From RGIG2945 sp045540355 (GTDB taxonomy: Bacteria > Bacillota > Clostridia > Oscillospirales > Acutalibacteraceae): a stretch of DNA of 64,000 nucleotides. Both the position numbers and the translations under genes were made by a program. The stretch lies in NCBI GenBank assembly GCA_045540355.1, contig JAZQHB010000040.1, forward strand, positions 133,918 to 197,917, read 5' to 3'. The notes below the pieces were generated by a model, which saw nothing but the letters and a program-made list of their open reading frames with translations, had not been told where the DNA came from and ran no database searches. Of the stretch, positions 50,703 through 60,236 are shown in pieces; positions within the stretch are counted from its first letter, which is position 1, and each line of letters begins with the position of its first letter.

Positions 50703-51737
50703 TCAAAAACCTATCTTATCAAGAATCGCGGCATAAGTCTTCCCTATTATAGCTTCTGTTTTTGTTTTGCCTATGTCACCGGTTTCGATAATATTAACTA
50801 TTCTGTTCGCAATCTCTAAATGTTGTTCTTCGGAATGATGTGCGATATCAAGATATACATTCCAGAAATCAGGTGAATTGTACGCTGCTTCTTCAAAAAC
50901 CATATCCGTAAGATCACAATAATAATATGTATCTGCGTACTCGGAGCCGTAAGCAATCCAATTGTTCATTTTACTGAAGACCAAATCAAAAAATTTGCCG
51001 AACTTGATTGCATCACCTTCGTTAAGACTCGTGTTGTTCAAAGCGTTAATTGTACTTATTGCAACAATTGTAACATCGGGATTAAGTCTGTAAATATGCT
51101 CAATTATCGAATCCCAATTGCGATGAAATTGAGCATAAGCACTGTCAAGTCTGCCAAAAAAGTCTGTGAAGCATTGCACTAACTGAATCGCAAATTCAAG
51201 GCTGTCAAGTGCACCGAGTATCGATTCATCAAAACCGAAAGACGAAAATACTGATTTGAGATTCTGAATTTCCTCAACAGGTTTATTAAGTGACTGTCTT
51301 GACTTTTTGAAATCATCACTCATTATATCATTTGGACCAACCTGAATAGATATGTAGTCAGCAACTTCAATTGCTCGGATATAATCATCTTTAAAAGCGT
51401 CAAGGTGATGTTTCTTAACATCAGCCAACGAAACTTCAGAATACGCCCAATCCATTTCAAAATCAGGGTCAAGCATATAACACATTTCATCAGTTCTGAA
51501 CCCGCTTGAACCGAATTGCAATAATTCAGCATTCAACCGCTTAGCAACATGCGTATGGTATGCATTCGGAGCGGGAACTCTGCTGTAAGTGTACCCCTCA
51601 GTTGCATATCCCGCTGCATTACTGTCACCAAGACAGGTATAAATCTTTTTATCCTCAGCCGATGCACAGACCATTAAGCTTGACAAAATAGTCAAAATAA
51701 CGAAAAAACTTATAATAATACGCGATCTTCTTTTCAT
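50703..51737 (-). CDS. Secreted SGNH/GDSL-type hydrolase
   Basis: The 344-residue protein has a signal peptide (about 1-27, ending ASA), then the SGNH blocks: GDSN (block I with the nucleophile Ser near residue 39), GSSG (block II), VGPND (block III) and a C-terminal DIAHHSEEQH (block V). It is probably an extracellular esterase or deacetylase acting on glycans or lipids. The GDSN replaces the usual GDSL/GDSI. It has its own promoter and terminator and is thus separate from the phosphoesterase operon upstream, although both encode exported hydrolases. Confidence 0.87.
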   Translation of the reverse strand: MKRRSRIIISFFVILTILSSLMVCASAEDKKIYTCLGDSNAAGYATEGYTYSRVPAPNAYHTHVAKRLNAELLQFGSSGFRTDEMCYMLDPDFEMDWAYSEVSLADVKKHHLDAFKDDYIRAIEVADYISIQVGPNDIMSDDFKKSRQSLNKPVEEIQNLKSVFSSFGFDESILGALDSLEFAIQLVQCFTDFFGRLDSAYAQFHRNWDSIIEHIYRLNPDVTIVAISTINALNNTSLNEGDAIKFGKFFDLVFSKMNNWIAYGSEYADTYYYCDLTDMVFEEAAYNSPDFWNVYLDIAHHSEEQHLEIANRIVNIIETGDIGKTKTEAIIGKTYAAILDKIGF

Positions 51738-51773
51738 AATTTCTCCCTATCCCTCTTTTTGATCAACAGAGGA

Positions 51774-51801
51774 ATTATAGCAAAATCACTTAATATGTTA
51801 A
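51774..51801 (-). promoter_or_regulatory. Sigma-A promoter for the SGNH hydrolase
   Basis: TTAACA (51796-51801) and TATAAT (51774-51779) on the minus strand are 16 nt apart. Confidence 0.65.
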
Positions 51802-51878
51802 TGCCTTTCGAGAATTATAATGTGAATTTTCTGTTAACAAAATCTACACTGAATTTATAGCCGACACTATACAAAACA

Positions 51879-51906
51879 AACCCCAACCTCAGTTGAGATT
51901 GGGGTT
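51879..51906 (-). terminator. Terminator of the ABC/phosphoesterase operon
   Basis: A 12-bp stem with one mismatch (51879-51890 with 51895-51906) and an AGTT loop is followed by T-rich sequence on the minus strand, directly after the last phosphoesterase gene. Confidence 0.85.
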
Positions 51907-51911
51907 GTGTA

Positions 51912-53330
51912 TCATTTAGCGAATGATGTTAGAATTTTTTCAAAAACATCGTAAACAATTTCAAAGATTATAAAATAATCTTTCATCAAAGGCTTTAACA
52001 TACTACCGATGTATCCGCCGATTGTTTCTTCTGTTTCAAACTCAGTATTAGTTTTTACGATATTAAAAGCATCAATTACTTCATTTGTTTCTGCATCGCA
52101 GGTAATCATTTTAAGATTATTAGAATCAACTTCAAATGTAGTATATGAATCCCTGCCGTTACCGTTCATTTTTGCGAGCCACCAATAATCTTCAGGGATA
52201 GCTTCCGCCGTACCTGTACTTGCACCCGCAGAACTAGCGGTAATATAGAGAATGCCTTCAGGGTCTGTGACTGTACCTGTTTTATAATTATCATCAAGCA
52301 CAATTTCATTATTTTTGATAAGATACGAACGACCGTAGAGATGGTCATGTCCCGTAAGAACAACATCAAAATCGTATTTATCAAATACCGGGCAAAGTGA
52401 ATTTCTTGCTAAAAGAGTTTCAGATTCAGTTACATGGCGTTCTGTGCCGTAAACATCATGATGCATTACTGCAATTCTCCATTTTGCATCAGCATTTGCT
52501 TCAACCGCAGTATCAATAAGTGCTTTGTTATCAAAGATGTTGATTTTGTTTGAGTTGAGCATAACAAAGAGAACATCGCCGTATCTGAACCAATAACCGT
52601 TACCGGAAAACTTAGGTGTAGATGCCTTATACTCATTCGGATTATTAACATAATGAGGATATGTTGAAGTAAGTCCTCTGTCGTCATGATTGCCTACAAC
52701 AGTTGCCATGGGAACAGAGCGAAGCGTTTTGGGTGATAAAGTGCCCACCCACTCATCTGTATTCTCACCGTTGTTGGTTAAATCACCGCCGTTAACAATG
52801 AAGCTGATATCATCGTTAGCACCAAAAGCATTTTCAAGTAATGTATTCCATCTGTGTGAACGGATATACAAGGGAGATTTATAATTAAGCTGAACATCGC
52901 TTATATAGAGGAATTTGAAGTTGTCGGTTTTGTATGTTTTGTACTCACAAGGAACACTGAACACGCCGTCAATTCCATAAGTATAATAATATTTTGTATT
53001 TTCTTCAAGACCTGTTGCTGTTACTCTGTTTACTCTTTGTTTTATGTTTTCTGACATAGAGTAGCTTCCGGCAAACTCAACATATCCTGACATATCAGAA
53101 CTCTTACTCATACGGACAACCGGTTTTTTCACAGACCAATCGGAATGCCAACAGAAATTCAATTCTGTTGCATCTTTACCGGGAGTAAGTGAAATTAAAG
53201 TATTGTCAAGAGTCTGATAATACTCCTGATAATCCTCAATTGATGTAACTGCAACGGATTGCAAACCGCTAAAAGAAACAAGTAGTACAATCGCCGTAAT
53301 CAAAGCAGTTATCTTTTTTATCTTTTTCAT
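51912..53330 (-). CDS. Secreted purple-acid-phosphatase-like metallophosphoesterase, copy 1
   Basis: The 472-residue exported protein has a signal peptide (about 1-28), an N-terminal Fn3-like purple acid phosphatase domain (about 40-130; SLTPGKDATELNFCWHS and TGLEENTKYYYTYG) and a metallophosphoesterase domain (about 135-400). Metal motifs are ISDVQ, NGGDLT, GNHD, MHHD and GHDHLYG. The first motif has Gln where most families have His (DxH). A conserved C-terminal tail follows (about 438-472; GGYIGSMLKPL, DYFIIFE and FEKI). It is the last gene of a seven-gene unit. Substrate unknown; phosphate ester release outside the cell is likely. Confidence 0.88.
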   Translation of the reverse strand: MKKIKKITALITAIVLLVSFSGLQSVAVTSIEDYQEYYQTLDNTLISLTPGKDATELNFCWHSDWSVKKPVVRMSKSSDMSGYVEFAGSYSMSENIKQRVNRVTATGLEENTKYYYTYGIDGVFSVPCEYKTYKTDNFKFLYISDVQLNYKSPLYIRSHRWNTLLENAFGANDDISFIVNGGDLTNNGENTDEWVGTLSPKTLRSVPMATVVGNHDDRGLTSTYPHYVNNPNEYKASTPKFSGNGYWFRYGDVLFVMLNSNKINIFDNKALIDTAVEANADAKWRIAVMHHDVYGTERHVTESETLLARNSLCPVFDKYDFDVVLTGHDHLYGRSYLIKNNEIVLDDNYKTGTVTDPEGILYITASSAGASTGTAEAIPEDYWWLAKMNGNGRDSYTTFEVDSNNLKMITCDAETNEVIDAFNIVKTNTEFETEETIGGYIGSMLKPLMKDYFIIFEIVYDVFEKILTSFAK

Positions 53331-53342
53331 GATTTTACCTCA

Positions 53343-54764
53343 CTATTTAGAAAAAATTTGTGTGAGCTTTTCAAACAAATCACCGAACATTTCAAAGATT
53401 ATGAAATACTCACCCATTAGAGCCTTAAATACATGTCCGATAACACCGCCAAATGTTTCCTTGTGCTCAAATTCATAATCAGACTTTACAATAGTAAAAG
53501 TATCGATTGTTTCGCCGGTGATTGTGTCTACGCTGACGATTTTCAATTGTCCGTCGTTCGTAAATTCAATCGTTGAATAACAGTCATTGGGTACATCATA
53601 TGATTTTGCAACCCAATAGTAGCTCTTATGCTCCTCAAGACGCTCTCTTGAATTGCCCGTAGAACCCGTTTGATTAAGATACAAAATACCTTCGGGGTCC
53701 ACAACCCTGCCTGAAGCGTAACCCTCATTCACAACTATTTTTTCGTTCTCCATAAAATATGAACGACCGTATGTATGATCATGACCGTTAAGTACCAGGT
53801 CAAAATCATAATACTCAAGTGCAGATGCCAACTGCCATCTTGTGTCCTGGATTTTTTCTTTACCTGAATGCTTACCGGCACCGTAAATTCCGTAGTGACC
53901 AACAGCAACACGCCACTTGGCATCGGGATTTTTTTCAACCGCTTCTTTAATAAGGAGATCTGTATCAAAGAAATTCGCCTTCATGGTATTCATCATCACA
54001 AAAAGAACATCGCCATATCTGAACCAATAACCGTTACCGTAAAATGTCGGTGAAAGTCCGAGATAAACATTAGGATTGTTAAAGTAATACTTATAATGTG
54101 TTCCGCTTGAATCGTGATTACCTACAACAGTTGCCTGAGGATACGAACGAAGATAATTCGGTGAAAGGAAGGTAACCCACTCATCAACTCTGTCGGTATG
54201 CTGAGTAGCATCGCCGGCATTAAGTATGAACGAAATATCATCGTTAGCATTAAAAGCTGCCTCAAGAGATTGATTCCAACTATATGCCTGCTGCGAAAGT
54301 GTTACTTTTTTCGAGCTACCGTCCGGCTGAGCATCACTTACAAAAAGAACTTTAAAGCTATCAAACGAATGTGTCTGATAGGTATACACCTCACTAAAGT
54401 CATCGCCGCTTGCGTATGTATAATAATACTTTGTGTTTTCTTCAAGCTCACTGACCGTCACATTGTTTGAACGCTGGTCAGTAATTTCAGAAAAAGTTGC
54501 ATAGCCGAAAAACTCTTTGTAGTCGGACATATCCTCGTTTTTGCTTATACGGACTCTTGGACGAGACAATCCTAATTCAGAATGCCAGGCAAAATTGAGT
54601 TCAGTTTCATTTCGGCCCGGTGTAACAGAAACAAGGGTATTATCAATTGTCGAATAATACTTCTCCCAGTCTTCTTCGGATATAGTCTTTGCTGTCACAT
54701 TCATTGAGCAGAATGTAAACATCAAAACAAAGATCATAAGAAGTGAGATTGCTTTTTTTAACAT
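53343..54764 (-). CDS. Secreted purple-acid-phosphatase-like metallophosphoesterase, copy 2
   Basis: This 473-residue paralogue has the same layout: signal peptide, Fn3-like domain, metallophosphoesterase core and C-terminal tail. Its motifs are SDAQ, NAGDAT, GNHDSSG, VGHYG and GHDHTYG. It differs from the others in having NAGD for NGGD and in lacking the Asp after the fourth motif (GHYG against MHHD, SHLD or THYD), so catalysis or specificity may differ. The gap to copy 1 is 12 nt. The ATG is preceded by GAGAGGG. Confidence 0.88.
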   Translation of the reverse strand: MLKKAISLLMIFVLMFTFCSMNVTAKTISEEDWEKYYSTIDNTLVSVTPGRNETELNFAWHSELGLSRPRVRISKNEDMSDYKEFFGYATFSEITDQRSNNVTVSELEENTKYYYTYASGDDFSEVYTYQTHSFDSFKVLFVSDAQPDGSSKKVTLSQQAYSWNQSLEAAFNANDDISFILNAGDATQHTDRVDEWVTFLSPNYLRSYPQATVVGNHDSSGTHYKYYFNNPNVYLGLSPTFYGNGYWFRYGDVLFVMMNTMKANFFDTDLLIKEAVEKNPDAKWRVAVGHYGIYGAGKHSGKEKIQDTRWQLASALEYYDFDLVLNGHDHTYGRSYFMENEKIVVNEGYASGRVVDPEGILYLNQTGSTGNSRERLEEHKSYYWVAKSYDVPNDCYSTIEFTNDGQLKIVSVDTITGETIDTFTIVKSDYEFEHKETFGGVIGHVFKALMGEYFIIFEMFGDLFEKLTQIFSK

Positions 54765-54781
54765 TTTTTACCCTCTCTCCA

Positions 54782-56224
54782 TTATGAAACAACAAGTTTG
54801 CTAAAAACCTCTTTTACACCAAAAACTAAATCGTTAAGCATTTCAAAAATTATAAAATACTCACCCATCAAGCTCTTGAAATAGTGTCCGATTACGCCGC
54901 CGATGGTATCTTCTTCCTCAAAATCAAATTCTGTCTTAACAATGGTGAAAGTGTCTATCTTCTCGCCTGTTACTTTATCAAACGAATTAATTTTAAGTTG
55001 ACCGTCATCAGTAATTTCAATTGTTGAATAGCAGTCATTTGTATTGTCATCGCGAACCATACCTATCCAAGGTGCGGTATGTTTTGCATATTCATCATCG
55101 TACGGTTTAGAATTACCCGATGATGCTGTTGCAGTAAGATACATTATACCCTCAGGATCCGTAACCTTGCCGTTTGCGTAACCGTCATTCTGAACAACCT
55201 TATCATCTTTCATAAAATAGGAACGACCGTAAATGTGGTCATGACCGTTAAGAACAAGGTCTATATCGTAATACTCGAGTGCGGGAACAACCTGTTCTCT
55301 GAAGTTAGTAACATCATCGTCATCGTAAGTATGTGAGCCTGTTCCGTAAGGGTCAAGATGTGATACTGCTATACGCCATTTGGCATCAGGATTTGCTTCA
55401 ACAGCATTTTTAATAAGCATGTGATTATCAAAGAAATTCTTCTTAAACGCATTAATCATTATAAATAATACATCGCCGTATCTGAACCAATAACCCTCAC
55501 CGTAAGTTGTCGGTGAAATGCCGTGGTATGTATTGGGATTGTTGAAATAATTTTTATACTGAGTCTTTGCAGCATCGTGATTACCCATTACTGTAGCATT
55601 TGCATAGGAACGAAGATACTCCGGTGCCAAGAAAGCAGTCCACTCTTCAGTCCGATCTTTGTGAGCCGTTATATCGCCACCGTGAACAATAAATGAAATA
55701 TCATCATTATTGTCAAAAGCTGCCTTAAGTGTTTTGTTCCACTCATAGCTTTTATCTATATGTGTGTCAGTACCTTCTTTATAGCTAGGTTGTGTATCAC
55801 TTACAAAAAGAAACTTAAAGCTGTCAAATGAATGTGTGCGATAAGCAACAGGCTTGCTGAACTGATCAGCTGATGCGTAAGTGTAATAATATGTAGTATT
55901 TTCTTCAAGTCCTGTAACAGTTACATAATTTGCTCGCTGTTTGGCAATTTCAGAAATCTTTGCATAACCCGCAAATTCCTTATAATCTGACATATCGGCT
56001 TTTTTACTGATGCGAACTTTCGGGCGTGACAAACCTAACTCGGAATGCCAACAGAAATTAAGCTCTGTTTCATCTGAACCGGGAGTCAGAGTGATTTTAG
56101 TATTATCACAGGTTGCGTAATAATCCGCCCACTCATCACGGGAAACATCTGCTGCTGTTACCGAAACAAAACAGGTAACAAACATTACGATTGTCATTAA
56201 AAATGCTATAGCTCTTTTTTTCAA
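54782..56224 (-). CDS. Secreted purple-acid-phosphatase-like metallophosphoesterase, copy 3
   Basis: This 480-residue paralogue shows SDTQ, HGGDIT, GNHDAA, SHLDPYG and GHDHIYG, with the Fn3-like N-domain and the C-terminal tail. The start is TTG 56224 with GGAGG 8 nt upstream. The signal peptide reads MKKRAIAFLM then a hydrophobic core. The C-terminal tail is slightly longer (ending SKLVVS). The gap to copy 2 is 17 nt. Confidence 0.88.
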   Translation of the reverse strand: MKKRAIAFLMTIVMFVTCFVSVTAADVSRDEWADYYATCDNTKITLTPGSDETELNFCWHSELGLSRPKVRISKKADMSDYKEFAGYAKISEIAKQRANYVTVTGLEENTTYYYTYASADQFSKPVAYRTHSFDSFKFLFVSDTQPSYKEGTDTHIDKSYEWNKTLKAAFDNNDDISFIVHGGDITAHKDRTEEWTAFLAPEYLRSYANATVMGNHDAAKTQYKNYFNNPNTYHGISPTTYGEGYWFRYGDVLFIMINAFKKNFFDNHMLIKNAVEANPDAKWRIAVSHLDPYGTGSHTYDDDDVTNFREQVVPALEYYDIDLVLNGHDHIYGRSYFMKDDKVVQNDGYANGKVTDPEGIMYLTATASSGNSKPYDDEYAKHTAPWIGMVRDDNTNDCYSTIEITDDGQLKINSFDKVTGEKIDTFTIVKTEFDFEEEDTIGGVIGHYFKSLMGEYFIIFEMLNDLVFGVKEVFSKLVVS

Positions 56225-56239
56225 TTTATTTACCTCCGA

Positions 56240-57676
56240 TTACTTTGAAAAGAATGAAGCGATTTTTTCGAATAAATCACCGAGCATCTCAAATATAACA
56301 TAATACTCACCAACTAAGGGTTTGATTATCATTCCGAGATAACCGCCATCATTTTCTTTTTCTTTAAATTCAGAATTTGTCTTAACGATTTCAAATGAAT
56401 CGATAACTTCTTCGGTTATTGTGTCAACAGATTCAAGTATTAACTTTCCGTCATCTGTAATTTCAATAGTAGAGTAGCAGTTATTCTTTGAACGGTACTG
56501 CATACCAATCCATTCATAATTGTATTCTTCACCATCAAGTCTTGAGTTGCCTCTTGAACCTGAAGCAGTAAGATACATAAGGCCCTGAGGATCTACGACT
56601 CTGCCTTCGTCATAACCGGGTGTCTGCAATACCTTGCTGTCGTCAATGAAATATGAACGGCCGTAAATGTGGTCGTGACCTGTAAGAGCAAGGTCAAAAT
56701 CATAATGTTCAAGTACGGGACCGAGAGCTCTCTTGACTGCCACTGTTTCATCCTGAACTGCATGATGACCTGTACCGTAGAGATCATAATGAGTTACCGC
56801 GATACGCCATTTGGCATCGGGATTTGCTTCAACAGCTTTCTTAACAAGAGCATAGTTATCAAAAATATTGATTTTCAATGAATTGATCATTACGAACAAA
56901 ACATCGCCGTATCTGAACCAATAACCGTTACCGTAGACTGTCGGAGATACGCCGAGATACACATTTGGGTTGTTGAAATAATACTTATACTGTGTACCTT
57001 TCTTATCGTGATTACCCTGAGTTGCAGCCATCGGATAAGAGTTGAGATACTTTTTAGGCGACAAGAAGGCCACCCATTCTTCCGTATCAGCTCCGTTATT
57101 AGTAACATCACCGCCATTTACGATAAAGCTGATGTCATCATTCTTATCAAAAGCAACCTCTAATGAATGATTCCACAAAAATGTCTGTTTTTCAACAGGA
57201 TCTCCGCTGCTCGATGAAGGAGACGGCTGAACATCACTGATAAAAAGGAATTTGAAGCTGTCAAACGAATGCGTCTGATACTTCGCAGGTTCGCTGAATT
57301 CACCGTCAACACCATAAGTGTAATAATAAGTTGTGTTTTCCTCGAGACCTGTTGCTGTTACATTATTAACTCTCTGGTCAGCTTGTTCAGAGAAAGTATG
57401 GTAACCCTTAAACTCAACATAGTTGCTCATATCAGCACTCTTACTCATACGAACCACAGGCTTTGCACCTGTCCAGTTGCGGTCAGAATGCCAGCAGAAG
57501 TTAAGCTCTGTCTCATCTGAGCCGGGAGTCATCATCATACCCTTGTTATCACAAGTCTTATAATACTCCACCCATTCTTCGTAGCTTACATACTTAGCTG
57601 ATGAATGGATAGTCAAAAATGACATAAACATTACCAAACTGAGTAACACCGCCATTGCTTTCTTAAAAGTTTTCAT
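56240..57676 (-). CDS. Secreted purple-acid-phosphatase-like metallophosphoesterase, copy 4
   Basis: The 478-residue first copy in transcription order shows SDVQPS, NGGDVT, QGNHDKK, THYDLYG and GHDHIYG, plus the signal peptide, Fn3-like domain and tail (GGYLGMIIKPLVGEYYVIFE). The in-frame ATG at 57676 is preferred because GGAGG is 9 nt upstream; ATG 57682 is only 3 nt from it. It lies 17 nt after the nucleotidyltransferase/kinase stop (counting to the earlier ATG), which argues for one transcript. Confidence 0.88.
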   Translation of the reverse strand: MKTFKKAMAVLLSLVMFMSFLTIHSSAKYVSYEEWVEYYKTCDNKGMMMTPGSDETELNFCWHSDRNWTGAKPVVRMSKSADMSNYVEFKGYHTFSEQADQRVNNVTATGLEENTTYYYTYGVDGEFSEPAKYQTHSFDSFKFLFISDVQPSPSSSSGDPVEKQTFLWNHSLEVAFDKNDDISFIVNGGDVTNNGADTEEWVAFLSPKKYLNSYPMAATQGNHDKKGTQYKYYFNNPNVYLGVSPTVYGNGYWFRYGDVLFVMINSLKINIFDNYALVKKAVEANPDAKWRIAVTHYDLYGTGHHAVQDETVAVKRALGPVLEHYDFDLALTGHDHIYGRSYFIDDSKVLQTPGYDEGRVVDPQGLMYLTASGSRGNSRLDGEEYNYEWIGMQYRSKNNCYSTIEITDDGKLILESVDTITEEVIDSFEIVKTNSEFKEKENDGGYLGMIIKPLVGEYYVIFEMLGDLFEKIASFFSK

Positions 57677-57699
57677 TTTCATTTTCCTCCTTAATTAAC

Positions 57700-60222
57700 T
57701 TATATCTTAAGTGTCATGGAACCTGAAACAGGGATAAACACCTGAGCACCCATCGGGAATGAGTTTTTATCATAATAGAAAGCTTTTAATTCTTTCAAGA
57801 GCTTTTCGCTGCAATCTTTCTTAACCAGAATTATTATACAACCACCAAGGCCTGCACCGGAAAGTTCTGCACCGATTACACCTTCCTGCTTAACCGCAAA
57901 ATCTACGAGGTCATCAATCTGCTTTATTGAGCACCCGTATCCACCCGGTTGATTATAAATCTGTGCTGCCGAAACTTTCTTTTCGTCCTGACTTAACAAG
58001 TCAGCAATAAGATCGTTGAGATAATCGTCGGAAACACTGTTGTCATAAGGTGCATTATTACGCCAGACGCGGTCACCGTTGTGGCTTATATTCATTAACT
58101 TTCCGAGAGTTTCATAATTGTGTTCCTTAAGAGCATCTATACATTTTTCAGCTCTCAGGCACTCTGATATCCCGTAAAGCATTGTACTTCTTATTTCATA
58201 AAACTCAGGAATTGAATGATTTTTCTGAGTTCTCTTAATCTTCTCAATATCATCAGGCAGCATTTCATAGAGTTCTTCAGATGTGATTTTTTCGGGAAGT
58301 TTCAAAAGTATTTTATAAATCTCACTCTGCGGAACATCAAGGTTTGTCGGATTGATATCTTTGAGGTACTTTATTTTGTGAGAATACTTCGGAAAAAGCT
58401 TTTTGACCAGCAACAGACCAAAATCGTAACAAGCAACCTTCTGATTAAACTGATCCTTCGCACCCGCACTCTTTTTAGCTTCAACAAAGCTGTTGGCAAC
58501 AACAATCTGATAATCAGACGGAAAATCAACAGAATCCTTAATTTCAAACGGACAAAATTCAATGTGAGTAATTTTATTCATCTTGCCGCATTTCATTGCT
58601 GCATGGTCACCCGCACCGCCGCGAGAACCTACAAACCATTCACCCTCACCGCAAAGATGAATAAAATCTTTGACTTTGAGGTCGAGATTGTTGAGTGCAA
58701 CAACCGCTTCAGATGTTGCAACAACTATGCTTGACGAAGAAGACAAGCCTGCCGCCATAGGAATGTTACCCGAGAACATCATATCCATTCCCGACAACAA
58801 TCTTCCTCTGTCGTTAAGTTGCAATCTCAAAAGACCTGCTTTGACATAATTGACCCACTCACCTTTGCTGTCAACAACCATCTGGAGAATATTATCACTT
58901 TCAATAAAGTCAAGCCAATCTGTTTTGTCACACTGTTTGATTGTTTCAAGTAACGAAAAGCTATATTCTTTAAAATTCTTATTGACATTTGCAAGATTGA
59001 TTATATCATCATCTCTGGGTGAAGCCGCAAGCAAAGTTTCTCTGTCAATCGACATAACATTTATGCTGCCGCCCTTATGTTCAATATGTCTTCCGAGAAG
59101 ATTAACTCGACCGGGCGAACGAGTGATAACTACTTCCTTGTCGCCGTATTTCTTAATAAACTTATCTAATAATTGAATGTAAGCTCTGCGTCTTTCTTCA
59201 ATAAAGTAAGGTTTGTGGTCACCATATATATCTTCAAAGGCTTTCAAAGTCTTATCGTCGAAGATTTCCAGCTTTGACAACCACTGAGAAGCAGTAAGTA
59301 AACCTCTTCCTGTTTCAGGAGTTTCAAAATATTTATGAAGCTTCAAAAGCTCGTCCATTGTTGAATATGTAAGTATTTTCTTAGGGTCAGATATAACCAC
59401 CATCTGTGTCCTGTCGTGCGGAGCCGAATTATTAACAATATCTGTCAGGTAAATTTCCTTCTGAGCATTTTTTGCATCAGAGCGAGAAAGTGATTCCAAC
59501 GCAGAACTAACATTGATAAGATATGTTCCTGCGTTTACAAACTCAGAATTTTCAACATCACTATGTGAAAATTCACAACCGCAAAGACTTAAGTCAGGCG
59601 AGATATTTCCTGATTTATCCAATGCGTTCGCGACAAGCTTATTCTTTTTTGTTGTGGAAAGATTTTTTGAATCCAATGCGTCAATAAAGCCTTGCTCGGT
59701 TCTATCCTCAACTTCGCCAAGGTACAACATCATGCTATCCATCATTTCAACTATACCGCAAACTTTGCCGTCACTTTCAATGATTCTGCCGCCACTCGGA
59801 TTGCACTCCATAGGCTGCACAGCAAAAACAACATCGGCATCTACAGATTTTTTTCTGTCGATAAGTTCTTTAAGAACATCGGGAGCTATAATCTTGTCAC
59901 CCATAATTATAAAAGCATCGCCATCATATCCCATAGATGCGAGTGCTTTAAGTCCGTAGACTGCCGCCGCACCTGTACCGTTCTGAATCGGTTGAAAAGC
60001 ATAAACGACACCGTCAACACCGTCAAGGCATCTCATTACTGCATCGGCTTTACTACCAACTACAACAACAAAACGATTGATTCCTGCATCTCTTAAATTG
60101 TTGATTTGTCTGATAATCGTCGGTACTCCCGCAACCTCATAGCAAACCTTATGTGTTCTGCTGTCATTCATTCTGGTGCCTTCGCCTGCACAAAGCAAAA
60201 TTGCCGCCGGTTGAGTTTTCAT
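57700..60222 (-). CDS. Nucleotidyltransferase/GHMP sugar kinase fusion
   Basis: The 840-residue fusion has an N-terminal sugar-nucleotidyltransferase fold (about 1-310) with LCAGEGTRMNDSRTHK, a GlmU-like variant of LxAGxGTRM-x-S-x-PK, and QNGTGAAAVYGL. The C-terminal half (about 380-840) is a galactokinase-type GHMP kinase: PGRVNLLGRHIEHKGG, MAAGLSSSSSIV, GGAGDHAAM and ELSGAGLGGC. Together these could convert a free sugar into an NDP-sugar in two steps, as FKP does for fucose. The signature differs from GalK (GRHIEH for GEHTDY), so the sugar is unknown. The ATG has GAGGAGA upstream and follows the ABC permease by 14 nt. Confidence 0.85.
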   Translation of the reverse strand: MKTQPAAILLCAGEGTRMNDSRTHKVCYEVAGVPTIIRQINNLRDAGINRFVVVVGSKADAVMRCLDGVDGVVYAFQPIQNGTGAAAVYGLKALASMGYDGDAFIIMGDKIIAPDVLKELIDRKKSVDADVVFAVQPMECNPSGGRIIESDGKVCGIVEMMDSMMLYLGEVEDRTEQGFIDALDSKNLSTTKKNKLVANALDKSGNISPDLSLCGCEFSHSDVENSEFVNAGTYLINVSSALESLSRSDAKNAQKEIYLTDIVNNSAPHDRTQMVVISDPKKILTYSTMDELLKLHKYFETPETGRGLLTASQWLSKLEIFDDKTLKAFEDIYGDHKPYFIEERRRAYIQLLDKFIKKYGDKEVVITRSPGRVNLLGRHIEHKGGSINVMSIDRETLLAASPRDDDIINLANVNKNFKEYSFSLLETIKQCDKTDWLDFIESDNILQMVVDSKGEWVNYVKAGLLRLQLNDRGRLLSGMDMMFSGNIPMAAGLSSSSSIVVATSEAVVALNNLDLKVKDFIHLCGEGEWFVGSRGGAGDHAAMKCGKMNKITHIEFCPFEIKDSVDFPSDYQIVVANSFVEAKKSAGAKDQFNQKVACYDFGLLLVKKLFPKYSHKIKYLKDINPTNLDVPQSEIYKILLKLPEKITSEELYEMLPDDIEKIKRTQKNHSIPEFYEIRSTMLYGISECLRAEKCIDALKEHNYETLGKLMNISHNGDRVWRNNAPYDNSVSDDYLNDLIADLLSQDEKKVSAAQIYNQPGGYGCSIKQIDDLVDFAVKQEGVIGAELSGAGLGGCIIILVKKDCSEKLLKELKAFYYDKNSFPMGAQVFIPVSGSMTLKI

Positions 60223-60236
60223 TCAAGATTCTCCTC

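Noticed and set aside
50348..50752. 134-codon plus-strand frame at the end of groEL
   Set aside because: It is the groEL shadow frame and runs through the terminator.
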